From NCBI GenBank assembly GCA_021464415.1, contig CM038471.1, positions 77,544,414-77,608,413 on the forward strand: a stretch of 64,000 bases of DNA, in the 5' to 3' direction. The DNA is from Lonicera japonica. Its lineage: Eukaryota > Streptophyta > Magnoliopsida > Dipsacales > Caprifoliaceae. Shown here piece after piece: positions 12,901 to 21,873 of the stretch (the stretch's first letter is position 1; every line of letters starts with the position of its first letter). Both the position numbers and the translations under genes were made by a program. The notes under the pieces are model-generated. The model saw nothing but the letters and a program-made list of their open reading frames with translations, made no database searches and was not told the DNA's origin.

Positions 12901-15900
12901 AGTTGGTGTGAAGATATCCGTCATGCCCAACTTGCTCACTTGAAATTTGAATGGTTGCCTTAGCAGACTCTTGGTCAAAATATCTGCAACTTGTTGATTA
13001 GACGGAACAAAGGGAGTACATATTATTCCACTCTCTAGCTTCTCTTTGATGAAGTGCCTATCAATTTCAACATGTTTTGTCCTATCATGTAATACCGGAT
13101 TGTGGGCAATACTGATAGCAGCCTTGTTATCGCAGTATAGCTTCATCGGTAGACATATTGGCCTTTTGAGTTCTTCTAAGACCCTTTGTAGCCAAAGAAC
13201 CTCACATACTCCTTGAGCCATTGATCTAAACTCAGCTTTTGCACTACTTCTAGCGACAACACTTTGCTTCTTGCTTCTCCATGTAACCAAGTTGCCCCAA
13301 AGAAACGTACAGTAGCCAAACGTGGACCGTCTATCAGTAATCGAGCCAGCCCAATCAGCATCGGTATACACCTCTATCCCTCTTTTATCATTCTTCCTGA
13401 AGAACAAACCTTTCCCTGGGGAGCCTTTGAGGTAACGAAGAATACGGTACACAGCCTCTAGATGCTCTTCACATGGTGAGTGCATGAATTGACTAACCAT
13501 GCTCACAGCGAAAGCGATGTCAGGGCGCGTATGAGACAAGTAGATTAGTTTCCCAACTAACCTCTGGTATCTCCCTGTTTCGACTGGAACACCATCTTTA
13601 ACATCTCCTAGCTTTGTACCCAGTTCTATGGGAGTATCCGATGGCTTACACCCACTCATCCCAGTTTCTGACAGCAGATCCAGGATATATTTCCGTTGTG
13701 AGACTACAATACCACTTTTTGAACAGGCCACCTCCATTCCAAGGAAGTATCGTAGGTCGCCAAGATCCTTAATTTCAAATTCTCTAGCAAGATTTTGTTT
13801 CAGACGATTCATTTCTTCAACATCATCCCCTGTCAAAATCATATCATCCACATAAACAATGAGAACAGAAAGTTTGTTTCTTGTGGACGTCTTAGTGAAG
13901 AAAGTATGATCAGACTGCCCTTGATTATACCCTTGGTCTTTGAGGAACTTCGTTAATCTTTCAAACCATGCCCTAGGGGATTGTTTAAGGCCATACAAAG
14001 ACCTCTTTAGCTTGCAGATTTTTGTCCCAAATTCCTCAGTAAAACCAGGTGGAGGTTCCATATAAACTTCCTCTTCTAGGTTTCCATTCAAGAAGGCATT
14101 CTTCACATCTAACTGATTCAGAGGCCAATCCAAGTTAGCTGCAATTAATAAGAGAACCCGAACTATATTTAATTTTGCCACGGGAGAAAAAGTTTCGGAG
14201 TAGTCGACTCCATACGTTTGAGTGAAGTCTTTAGCCACCAGGCGAGCCTTGTACCGTTCCACTAACACATCTGAGTTATACTTCACAGTGAATACCCATC
14301 TACAACCAACAACTGTCTTTCCTTTTGGAAGCTTTACTTTCTCCCAAGTAGCATTCTTCTTCAGCGCTCTCATCTCCTCATACACCGCTTCTCTCCACTC
14401 CGGAACATTTAGAGCATCCTGAACATTGTTAGGAATAACCACATTCAACACACGAGAGATAAATGCAGAATAGGAGGGTGAGATATTTTCATATGACACA
14501 AAGTTCGAAATGGGATATTTGGGAGATTTCGTACACGCTCTGACTCCTTTTCTAAGAGCAATAGGGAGATCAAGTTGATCAGACTGAGTTGACTCGATAT
14601 TGGCTTGAGAACTACCTTCAGGTATCTCGGAAGAGTCATTGTGAGTATCATGATCCATCTCTAGGTTGGATTCTTGGGGTTGCAGAGGAATGGTTTATTC
14701 CCTTCCTTGTTCTGGATTTTTCCTAGAATAAACAAGACCTTTATACCGTTTTGCACACATCTCTGGTCCATCGGTAGTCAGATTTTGGGATGACACTACC
14801 CCTGGTTGTTTTCCATTACCAACACAAGTATCTTCAATATTTAATTCATTTGTTTTCCCAGATTGTGTGTTAAAATTAGGTACTTGTTCATACAAAACAT
14901 CAACGACTGAATTATCAAAACCGTAACCACCATCTTCACTCGTGCTCTCCCCCTGAAGATGGGAGTTGTAATAGGATCGCCCCTCGAAGAAAGTAACATC
15001 CATAGAAATGTATAATTTCTTGGAAATCGGATCAAAACATTTATACCCTTTCTGATTTGTAGGATAGCCTACAAAAATACATTTGTGTGCCTTTGGATCA
15101 AGTTTAGAATTTTTTGGGTCATGATTATGAACAAAGGCAACACTTTCAAATATTTTTAAGGGAATATCCCCTAATAATCGAGTGTTGGGAAATAGATCAG
15201 AAAGCAATTTTATAGGGGCTTTAAATTTCAAAGTTCGTGTTGGAAGCCGATTAATAAGGTAAGTAGCAGTCAAAATAGCATCACCCCAAAGGTATTTTGG
15301 AACTTTAGTTTGAAAAATTAGAGCACGAGCAACTTCAAGTAGATGTCTATTTTTCCTTTCAGCAACTCCATTCTGTTGAGGAGTATAATTACAGGAACTT
15401 TGATGAATTATCCCATTTTTTACAAAAAAATCCCCTAACATCTTATTAAAAAATTCCTTCCCATTATCACTCCGAAAAATTTGAATTTTGGTTTGAAACT
15501 GTGTGTGTATCATGGTGTAAAAGTTTTGAAACACACTCCCAACTTCTGATTTTTCTTTTAAAAGAAAGACCCAACATACTCTAGTGTGGTCATCAATGAA
15601 AGTTACAAACCAACGTTTATCAGACCAAGTGGGCACTCTAGAGGGACCCCAAACATCACTGTGAATCAAGGTGAAAGGTTGTGATTTCTTATATGGTTGA
15701 GACGGAAAGACCGTGCGTTGATGTTTTGCTAATTCACAAGATTCACACCGAAATTTAAGCAAATTTTTATTCATTAATAACTTGGGAAACAAATGCTTTA
15801 AATACTGAAAGTTTGGATGTCCTAACCTATAATGCCATAACAAAATCTGACTATCACTAGAAACAGAAATAGAACTAAAACAAGTCTGCCGGTCTTGCCT

Positions 15901-18900
15901 TCCAGAAGTAGACCCATTATTGAAGAAGTAAAGACCCCCATCCTGTTTAGCAACCCCAATCGTCTTCCCTGAATTTGAATCCTGAAATTCACAATGAGAA
16001 GACCAAAAGTTAACTTGACAATTGAGATCAAGAGCTAATTTGCTGACAGATATAAGATTATACGAATAAATTAGGGACATGTAAGACATCTGTAAGAGTG
16101 AGAGACGGGGAGATGATTATGGTTCCTTTGCCGGCAACCGCAGCGAATGAACCATCAGCAATTTTAACCTTTTGATTCCCTGCACACGAAGTATATGACG
16201 AAAAAAATTCCGAGATACCGGTCATGTGGTCAGTGGCCCCTGAATCTAATATCCAGTTGCTATGGGATTTGATACAGGCAATTGTAGCGATAAACTTATT
16301 ACCTGACTGAGCTATGGAACAGGAGGAGTCAGAGTTTCCTAAAAAATGGGCTTGAACCATTTTACACAGATGCTCAAATTGTTCCTTTGTAAATGGAAGT
16401 GGTTCTAAGGAAGATGGTTGCACTGAATCTGCATTGCTTGCTTGGAATGCTCGAGTTCCTCCCCTCGTTTTGTTATCACGCTTCTTCCAATTTGCCGGTT
16501 TACCATGAAGCTTCCAGCAACTATCCCTAGTATGACCTGACCACTTGCAATGATCACACCCAGTGTTCTAAAAATCGCCGATTCAGGCCGATTTATCGCC
16601 GATTAATCGGCAATCGGCTATGCTCCGATACGATTATGCATGATCGGTCCAAAAAATCGGAAAAAGAGAGAGAACTTCACTCGATCTTCACTTTCTCTCC
16701 TTCACTCGACCTCGCCTCTCTCTCCTTCACTCGACCTCGCCTCTCTCTCCTTCACTCGACCTCGAAACAGAGAGAACTTCAATGACCAACAAAGATCAAA
16801 GGCTTGAAGCAGTGAAGGGCGGAACTTAGAAGAAGCTAAAGAACAGAATACGAGAACGAGAAAGAGAGAGAAAGGGGCGAAGTGAAGAAGAAGACGAAGA
16901 GAGATGGAAGAAGGAGATGAAGATGGCGGCTGTGGGTGATACGAGAAAGAGAGGCGTAGGAGATGGAGGCGTAGGTTTTTAATTTTAGGGCAAAGATGAG
17001 GGTAGGTTTTAATTTTAATAAGTGGTGAATGACTTAATTACCCTTAGATATATTGTAATTTACAAAATTACTAATAGGTCTAATAAATAGGTGAGAAATT
17101 TTTTTTAAATGTTTACAATTAACCCCCTAAATTATTTTTATTTAACATTTCACTCAATTAATGTCCATTTTGGTACTATTATATTTTATTTAGTATATTT
17201 TTATATAATATGATATTTAAAATATTATTTATATGATGAATAGTACATATCCGATTTTTTCCGATTTATCCCCGATAAATCCCCGATAAAATGAAAAATC
17301 CCCACTCCCCACCTTGCCGATCGATTTTCGATTCACGATTTTTAGAACATTGATCACACCACAATTTCTGTTTTCCTCCCCTCTTATCACTGTCTACGGC
17401 TTTATCAAGGGCTACCAGTGCCGAGCCCTCACCATCTGTACGGGACTCCCGTTCGTCTTTCAACATCATAGATCATCGAGCCTCTTCTCTTCGTACCTCT
17501 GAAAATACCTCTCGGATAGTGGGCAACGGTATTCTGCCTAAAATACGACCCCGAACCTCGTCTAGGTCCTTATTTAGTCCAGCCAAGAAGACAAACACCC
17601 AACCTCGCTCAACCTTCTTCTTGTAACGAGCACTATCATTCAGGTTTTCCCACTCTTCAGTGTCAAACAAGTCCAACTCTTGCCATATGGCCATCATGTC
17701 ATGGTAGTAGGCTGTAACCCCACGATCTCCTTGTTGCATCTTCCACAACTGGTTGTTAAGTTCGAACATTTGAGAATAGTTGTCTAGATCCGAGTACGTT
17801 TTCTTAACCGCGTGCCAGATATCTCAAGCGGTTGGCAGGAACATATAAGGTTTACCGAGTCCAGCCTCCATGGAATTGATCAACCACGAGGTAACCATCG
17901 AATTCTCCTCGCGCCATGACTTAAAGCCCGGGTCGTTAGATGGGGGTGGTACTACCTCACCATTCACATAACCTAATTTTCTTTTGCCGTCAATAAACAG
18001 TCTCATTGATTGTGCCCATTCGAGGTAATTCCTTCCATTCAATTTGTGACTAATATTGGCCACGGGATTTTCACTCATCGAATAAATAGTAGCAAATTGC
18101 GACATAGTTTCTGTGGACGTAGAAGACGAGCTTATGGTGGAACCACTAGAAGATTCTGTGAGACCCGGACTACTAGCACCCACCATAGCAAGTTTATAGT
18201 TCATATGGAAGAGAATCAAACTAAACCAACTCAGAACTGAATAAACCAAAGCTGGAACAATAAAACAGTAGGCAATCACACTAACCCGTTACACTAAATC
18301 TGGAAATACCAAACCAGGCCAAATCCGGACTGAGTTAACCAAAACTGGGTGAGAAGAAGGTGCGGAACAAAGAGACGATCTGCCCTGGAAATTTTGGCAG
18401 CAATCGGAGCATCCACGCGCCTCCACGCGCGGTGGAGACTGACGGCGCGTGAGATCCACGCGCAGAGGGGCGGTGGCGCGTGCGACGTCCGTTTCCGGTG
18501 GTTCTTCCAGGGTTCTACTCGTCTGGGAATTCCGAGCAAGACTGTGAGGTTGGATTCGGGAAAGGTGAAGTATTACGCACGCCAGTAAGCAAAGAACGAC
18601 GGCGGCGGGTAGGGTTTTTTTTTGCGTGCACAGTGACAACGGCTAGGGTTTTTCTGGCAAGTGTTTTGGCCACACCTAGGTTCCTAACCCCCTCTGATAC
18701 CATGAAAATTTAGAGAAGAAGAATTATTTTATTCCATATCATAACGAATGAATACTAGGCACATTATATAGAGAGTAACATCCTAACTTACCTAAAATAC
18801 CAAACAAGGTGGGACTCTACCCACAAATAAAATAACATAAATAAATAACTAAACTAAATAATATTGAATTATCAATAATTATTTTTAGTATTGATTGTAA

Positions 18901-21845
18901 TTGACTGTATAAAAGTCAAATATAATTTAGGATTGATTGTTGGCATAATTCAGGCAATCAATTTTCTTTCCTTTTCTTTCTCTTGTAAAGGTTCTATAAA
19001 TCTTTGTAGCTTGTCTTCAAATTATATACAGAAAATATAAGAAATATTCAGCCCTCTCTCTTTCTGCAAGCGCCAATAAGGTACTTCGCTTCAATTGAAC
19101 CTCATCAATATCTTCAGTTCTTTTTTCCTTTCTTCTGAATTTTCCATCTAATTTACTATAGAGGATCAAACCAATATACAGATACTGTAAGCAACGTTCT
19201 CTCCAGATTTTTCCTTTTCCATCTTTTGATACACAAGGAGCAACCTTCTCTGCCCATTTCCCGCTCTTTCATCAATTTATTAACTACTAAATACAGAATG
19301 AGCTGTTCCTCTAAATTGTCCTCATTGTGATCAAAATATTAATTTATCATTACTAGCTTTCCAGAATATTTGTATTTGAAAGTTTCTAAGAGAAGCCATT
19401 TTGTTGGGCTGTTGGCATACCATTTGATCACATCAAAACTTGCAAAAATTGCAACAAAAATGCCAAATAAGAACCATTAGCTTAGTCTTTCTCCTTTGTA
19501 AAGAAAGGTTAATTCTGGTATACCATATCAATTTATAGACCAAGTTTGGAATGGTACTCTTAATTTGAGATGTCCAGAAAAGGAAACCGAAGTCTTAATC
19601 TGAGGCAGAGGGATTAATAAGGTTCTAAAGGCAGGGAGCTTTGGAGATGTGTCAAAGTTGCTTCATTTTGGCTATTATGGATGGAGAGGAATTATAGAAT
19701 TTTTGAAGGAAAGATAGAAGAAAAGGAGTGGCTGTGGGAAAGAGTCAAATTCATGGCTTCGTTGTGGGCTTCCAACACCAAGCCTTTCAAAAATTATAGA
19801 GTGGAAGACATCAAGAACAATTGGAGAGCTTGGATTCTTGAATAGTGTTCCATTGTATTATATTTGGGTTCTATTCTAAGGGTGCATTGTTGGCTATGGG
19901 TTTTGGCAGGATTATATTTCCTTTATTTTCTTTTTGTGGGTTATATGTTTGGTTGGTGGACTCCTTGTCCCCTCTATATTTGTACTTTTAATCTTTATTA
20001 TGAATGGAATCTTGTTTCTTATCAAAAAAAAAAATAAGGTTCTAGAATTATAGTTTGATACTATAACATAAGGTTAAAACTTAAAAAGTAAATTATGATA
20101 TCTAAATTAAATTAATGTATAATGTCATTATGCAATAAATCTCCTGTATATTATCTATTTATAATTCATTTTAACTTCTCTTCAGCATAAACATTTTGGG
20201 GCTTTTTGACTTTGCCCCCAATTTTATATGTGAAATTAGACTTACCCTATGTTTTCTTAATCATTAGACTTTGCCCCCTGCATGCGGTGGAATGTCAACG
20301 AATTATGTAAAAACAAGGGGTCAAGTCAAAGGATTTCATTAAAAAAATTAGACATTGCCCCTCATTTTACGTAATACATTGAGACTACCCCGGACGAAGC
20401 GGCAAAGTATAATGATTATAAAAACAGGGGTAAGCTAATTTCACAATTAAAATAAGGAATAAAGTAAAAAAAAAGACCCTTTGTGATATCACAAATGGCA
20501 TAGCTCATATAATTGTGAAGCCTTTCAATAATGTGGTGCTCTAAGCAGTGGCAGAACTACCCAAAGGAAAGAACAGACTTTATATATACATATATGAATG
20601 TGTGTCAGTGTGCGCGAGTGAGAGAGTTTAATTTTTGTTATAAGTTTTAACAGTTTATGCAAGGCTGTGGTACTGGTGACAACAAGAACAGAAACTTTCA
20701 ACATGTTTTGGCCCAACAAGAACCCACTCCCAACCCTGCCATTCTGCTGCTTACTATTTGCCAATGAATAATATTGTTTATAGAATTTACAAGGATTAGG
20801 CTTGCAATATTATTTGCACAACAAGAAAAAAAAACCGCATGCATGCAGACTATATAGATCCAAAATCAAAATTTGATAAATACAAAGCTTGTGACTGATA
20901 CTTAAAAGAATAATAATACCTGGCATGAGCTCGCTGGATGGAAACATGTCCCGAAGCATCTCTTCTCTTTCTACTAGAAATTGCTCGGCTGAAAGAGAAT
21001 CACTAATACCAGACTCTTCAACAAAGACCTTAGCAGCTTCTATTGCTTTCTTCCCCATCATTTTTGCCTTAAGAGACCAATCAAATGTTTTATTGTATCT
21101 TGCAAGTATATTCTCCTGCACTTCAGTGTAGAATTTCTCTGTATCTGCAGCCCAATAGTGCATATATGAAATTACGAAACTACCCTTAGTTCAAGAAAAA
21201 TAAAGAATAGCTCTACTAAGATTTGAACCCATGACCTTGTTTACATTAAACCGCATGCAACTTAACCACTTGATCATACATTATCAAACAGCCTCAAAAC
21301 ATTTTAAGAAACATGAAGTATCAAGAATTACCAGGTAAAGCATTGCACACGCATCAAGTGTCCCACATTGTTCTAGTATGACTATTATACACCTCTGTGT
21401 TTTGTTTTTCCTTCCCCCATCGGCCCACCCCCCACTTAATAGCAAACTTGATGTTAGCGATTACCACAGTTCCTTGTAATGGTAATTTATATGAATAATA
21501 ACATATATAACTACTAATATTGCCATATATACTAACTCATCTCAACTACTGCTTTGTTTAGTGCAATATATCCACCAAGTCACAAGCTATAACAGACCTT
21601 TAGTTATTATCCTCACTATTGACAAAATCACTTATCTTCGAATTGACAGAACTTCCTGATCTACAATGGATTTGTCCCCAACCATTTAAGATAATTATCT
21701 CCCAGTTTATCTTATTTGTTTAGGCACACGTTCAAATGACCCGTTATATATATATTGATATATTACCGAGTAAGAGTCCGTCCATGTCAAAGATGATGTG
21801 AGTGATTGATGCTTTCTTGGAATCGCCACCAGGAGGATGTGCCAT
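903..21845 (-). CDS. GPP2: HAD-family (DL)-glycerol-3-phosphatase, six coding exons
   Basis: Predicted coding exons on the minus strand are 21845-21767, 21144-20920, 2886-2826, 2265-2118, 2022-1943 and 1041-903. Every junction has GT/AG, phases agree, and the total of 732 nt gives 243 residues. The protein carries the four HAD motifs: DMDG with the nucleophile and acid/base pair D20/D22, the ATG(T) motif II near T121, motif III lysine K157 (GKPSPD), and motif IV VFEDAPSG with E184/D185. From memory it closely resembles Arabidopsis GPP1/GPP2, which remove phosphate from glycerol-3-phosphate and related small phosphates. ATG 21845 is chosen because the family's short cytosolic form starts here. 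The frame is also open upstream (see the leader exon). The second intron (2887-20919, 18,033 bp) holds the nested retrotransposons; all exons remain intact, so the gene may still function if that intron is spliced. Confidence 0.9.
1042..1942 (-). other. GPP intron 5
   Basis: The intron lies between exon 5 (donor at 1942) and the last exon (acceptor at 1042). It is AT-rich with no coding signal and no recognisable mobile element. A short TA run lies near 1138-1147. Confidence 0.6.
2266..2825 (-). other. GPP intron 3, with a probable degenerate MITE
   Basis: The intron joins exon 3 (donor at 2825) to exon 4 (acceptor at 2266). Words of the type GTGTTTGATAGCAAG near 2330 and the reverse orientation CCAATCAAACACATAAG near 2733-2749 face each other, with more copies of the GTTTGxTTG word between. 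This looks like an old inverted-repeat transposon, but ends and target duplication are not clear. Confidence 0.35.
3440..3673 (+). repeat. 5' LTR of copia A
   Basis: 234 bp, beginning TGTTGGAAATCC and ending TTCA. A near-identical sequence is found at 12661-12711 plus 18883-19068. The LTR probably carries the element's promoter; TATAAA-like words occur in it, for example TATAAAAG near 3515. Confidence 0.92.
3674..3685 (+). other. Primer-binding site of copia A
   Basis: TGGTATCAGAGG directly abuts the 5' LTR. It complements the 3' end of plant initiator tRNA-Met (canonical TGGTATCAGAGC) with one mismatch at the last base. Confidence 0.88.
3704..5088 (+). pseudogene. Copia A gag and protease, broken
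   Basis: The natural gag start is probably ATG 3704, but this frame stops after about 21 codons (TGA near 3768) and another stop lies near 3803. From 3810 an open stretch to about 4440 encodes a gag core with …YKKKLESERVFEFLAGLN…. A frameshift around 4414-4440 leads to the next frame, which holds a CX2CX4HX4C zinc knuckle (WCEHC…GHMKDIC) and the aspartic protease motif WIIDSGASDHM. That frame ends at a TGA at 5086. At least four lesions separate it from a working polyprotein. The gag closely resembles that of element B. Confidence 0.85.
5197..6040 (+). pseudogene. Copia A GAG-pre-integrase and integrase, broken
   Basis: The HHCC zinc-binding segment is seen as LLWHFRMGHPNFQ…CDICELAKHQ. The catalytic core follows with IHSDLWGP (first Asp), RTDNGIEYF (second Asp) and PQQNGIAERKN (Glu of the DDE triad). 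A frameshift lies in the overlap around 5444-5511, and a stop at 6038 ends the frame. A further open stretch to 6433 encodes the integrase C-terminal linker, which is then cut by insertion of copia D. The enzyme would join retroelement cDNA to the genome; this copy cannot be translated whole. Confidence 0.85.
6434..6576 (-). repeat. 3' LTR of copia D
   Basis: On the plus strand it reads TGTGAGAGAATAAA…ATTTAACA; it is the downstream LTR in the element's own orientation. The adjoining polypurine tract, read on the minus strand, is TTGAGGGGGAGTG (about 6577-6589). Confidence 0.9.
6584..8159 (-). pseudogene. Copia D reverse transcriptase and RNase H
   Basis: From 8159 the frame encodes a nearly complete reverse transcriptase: GCRWVCTVK, ARLVVKGYTQ, QLDIKNAFLHGEL, and the intact catalytic box YVDDFVITG at about 7520. 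A frameshift near 7190 breaks the frame. RNase H remnants follow in shifted frames up to 6584, including CDNQAALHI, HIEIDCHFI and LADIFTKSL. The gene ends just before the polypurine tract. Confidence 0.85.
8286..9584 (-). pseudogene. Copia D pre-integrase and integrase, with in-frame stops
   Basis: The pre-integrase zinc region (HHRLGHPSLQ…CESC) is at 9480-9336. Integrase core signatures are at 9200-8900 (RSDNAREYF, TPQQNGVAERKN), and the C-terminal region with FGCTCFVHD and FLGYS runs to about 8650. The same frame is used throughout, broken by stops near 9333, 8883 and 8286. The P/T-rich tail between about 8500 and 8300 is the variable linker before reverse transcriptase. Confidence 0.83.
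9588..10799 (-). pseudogene. Copia D gag and protease segment
   Basis: An open frame of 403 codons starts at ATG 10799. It encodes a gag capsid region, a zinc knuckle CTDCHNQGHTVDRC (CX2CX4HX4C), and the protease motif WVLDSGASDHM. An in-frame stop at its end separates it from the pre-integrase segment that continues in the same frame. Apart from that stop this part looks well preserved. Confidence 0.85.
11209..11220 (-). other. Primer-binding site of copia D
   Basis: Minus-strand TGGTATCAGAGC directly follows the LTR and is a perfect 12-nt complement to the initiator tRNA-Met 3' end. Confidence 0.9.
11221..11364 (-). repeat. 5' LTR of copia D
   Basis: 144 bp, about 96% identical to 6434-6576 by eye. 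A one-base indel and four substitutions are visible. Confidence 0.9.
11370..12653 (+). pseudogene. Copia A reverse transcriptase/RNase H, internally deleted
   Basis: After the CAAGT duplication, A resumes with the region leading into reverse transcriptase (…IPKNVQEALKDPKWKEAVMEEM…), hits a TAG at 11607, then jumps near 11650 to the palm region. Compared with element B, roughly 130 residues of the fingers and palm are absent. The catalytic box YVDD reads YIND here, losing one metal-binding Asp. RNase H motifs follow (FTDANWVGS, VARSSAEAEFRA, and ADIFTKGLPRQ near 12560-12600), with a stop at 12355 and frame breaks after it. The polyprotein end lies at about 12653, just before the polypurine tract. 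Confidence 0.85.
12651..12660 (+). other. Polypurine tract of copia A
   Basis: TTGAGGGGGG lies immediately before the 3' LTR start at 12661, the usual place for plus-strand DNA priming. Confidence 0.85.
12661..12711 (+). repeat. 3' LTR of copia A, first part
   Basis: The sequence matches the first 51 bases of the 5' LTR and is then interrupted by copia B. Its last five bases, ATTAT, are duplicated at 18878-18882. Confidence 0.9.
12712..12890 (-). repeat. 3' LTR of copia B
   Basis: 179 bp; on the plus strand TGAAAATTTAGAG…TATCAATA. The minus-strand polypurine tract TTGAGGGGGAG lies just outside at 12891-12901. Confidence 0.92.
12898..14658 (-). pseudogene. Copia B reverse transcriptase and RNase H, open but cut off from upstream pol
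   Basis: A continuous frame of 586 codons carries the whole reverse transcriptase (GCRWVFTVKY, ARLVAKDFTQ, QLDVKNAFLNGNL, catalytic YVDDMILTG) and RNase H (YTDADWAGS, VVARSSAKAEF, CDNKAAISIA, ADILTKSLLRQ). A single in-frame TAA at 14695-14697 separates it from the integrase frame above. The nucleic acid-synthesising part could still be functional if translated; the rest of the polyprotein is broken. Confidence 0.88.
14695..16423 (-). pseudogene. Copia B protease, pre-integrase and integrase
   Basis: The protease segment (WILDSGATDHM) is in the frame ending near 16058. A frameshift near 16070 leads into a 464-codon frame with the pre-integrase zinc region (LLWHYRLGHPNFQ…CESCELAKHQ), the integrase core (IHSDVWGP, RSDNGKEFF, PQQNGVAERKN) and the integrase C-terminal region (FVGYPTNQKGYKC). 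This frame ends at the TAA at 14695, in the same frame as the downstream reverse transcriptase. Confidence 0.87.
16561..17352. mobile_element. Non-autonomous hAT-type element C inside copia B
   Basis: The 792-bp element has ends CAGTGTTCTAAAAATCG and, at the other end, the reverse complement of CAATGTTCTAAAAATCG (one mismatch). The flanking 8-bp duplication is ATCACACC (16553-16560 and 17353-17360). CA-starting short TIRs and 8-bp duplications are hAT hallmarks. Subterminal CGATT/AATCG words are dense at both ends, as in hAT transposase-binding regions. It contains no transposase frame. A 25-bp tandem repeat is inside. Confidence 0.9.
16701..16764. repeat. 25-bp tandem repeat in element C
   Basis: The word TTCACTCGACCTCG recurs at 16701, 16726 and 16751, about 2.5 to 3 copies of a 25-bp C/T-rich unit. 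Confidence 0.8.
17361..18210 (-). pseudogene. Copia B gag, interrupted by a hAT-type insertion
   Basis: From about 18200 the minus strand encodes gag (NGRNYLEWAQSMRLFIDGKR) in a frame that hits a TGA at 17824. The frame continues with WKMQQGDRGVTAYY and FLAGLNKDLDEVRG to 17473, and a frameshift follows. The zinc knuckle is physically split: its first Cys pair (WCDQC) is just above 17360, and the rest (CKWSGHTRDSC, LHGKPANW) is at about 16552-16490 beyond the 792-bp insertion. Confidence 0.83.
18690..18701 (-). other. Primer-binding site of copia B
   Basis: Minus-strand TGGTATCAGAGG lies one base inside the LTR boundary and complements initiator tRNA-Met with one terminal mismatch. Confidence 0.85.
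18703..18877 (-). repeat. 5' LTR of copia B
   Basis: 175 bp, matching 12712-12890 apart from a 4-base indel in an AAAT-type run. Confidence 0.92.
18883..19068 (+). repeat. 3' LTR of copia A, second part
   Basis: After the ATTAT duplication the LTR continues to its terminal CA at 19068. Differences from the 5' LTR include small substitutions near 18897-18907, 18953 and 18985-19068. Confidence 0.9.
19636..20036 (+). mobile_element. 5'-truncated LINE tail in GPP intron 2
   Basis: A plus-strand frame encodes a LINE C-terminal signature (WMERNYRIFEGK, WLWERVKFMASLWAS, NNWRAWILE) ending at TAG near 19842. A 3' UTR-like stretch ending in an A-run at about 20024-20034 follows. This is the usual shape of a 5'-truncated L1-type insertion. 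No target duplication could be identified. Confidence 0.7.
20198..20480. repeat. Imperfect long inverted repeat (MITE-like) in GPP intron 2
   Basis: The left arm (GGGGCTTTTTGACTTTGCC…, TGTGAAATTAGACTTACCC) and the reverse complement of the right arm (…TGTGAAATTAGCTTACCCC) align over about 110 bp each. Internal agreement includes TAATCATTAxACTTTGCC. The RNA could form a long hairpin. Ends and target duplication are not certain. Confidence 0.6.
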
Positions 21846-21873
21846 TGCGAGAGAGCGGAACTGACCGCAATTC

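Larger units (their letters stand above)
12712..18877 (-). mobile_element. Ty1/copia LTR retrotransposon B, inserted in the 3' LTR of A
   Basis: This 6,166-bp minus-strand element is flanked by ATTAT (12707-12711 and 18878-18882). Its LTRs (12712-12890 and 18703-18877) appear identical except for one extra 4-base AT-rich unit in the left copy, so insertion should be recent. In the element's orientation the LTR starts TATTG, not the usual TGTTG, and both copies share this. Gag and pol resemble element A, so it is of the same lineage. Its coding region is disrupted by a hAT-type insertion, a frameshift and stops. Confidence 0.94.
3440..19068 (+). mobile_element. Ty1/copia LTR retrotransposon A (outer element of nested stack)
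   Basis: The ends are defined by a 5-bp duplication AGCGC at 3435-3439 and 19069-19073. The 5' LTR (3440-3673) is followed directly by the primer-binding site TGGTATCAGAGG. The domain order gag, protease, integrase, reverse transcriptase, RNase H is that of copia elements. The element spans 15.6 kb only because copia D interrupts it at 6434-11364 and copia B splits its 3' LTR at 12712-18877; about 4.5 kb is its own. The two LTRs differ at roughly eight positions by eye. It sits antisense inside intron 2 of the GPP-like gene. Stops, frameshifts and a missing central reverse transcriptase segment make it non-autonomous. Confidence 0.93.

Noticed and set aside
13176..14422. Several 60-75-codon plus-strand frames
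   Set aside because: All are antisense to the long copia B reverse transcriptase frame.
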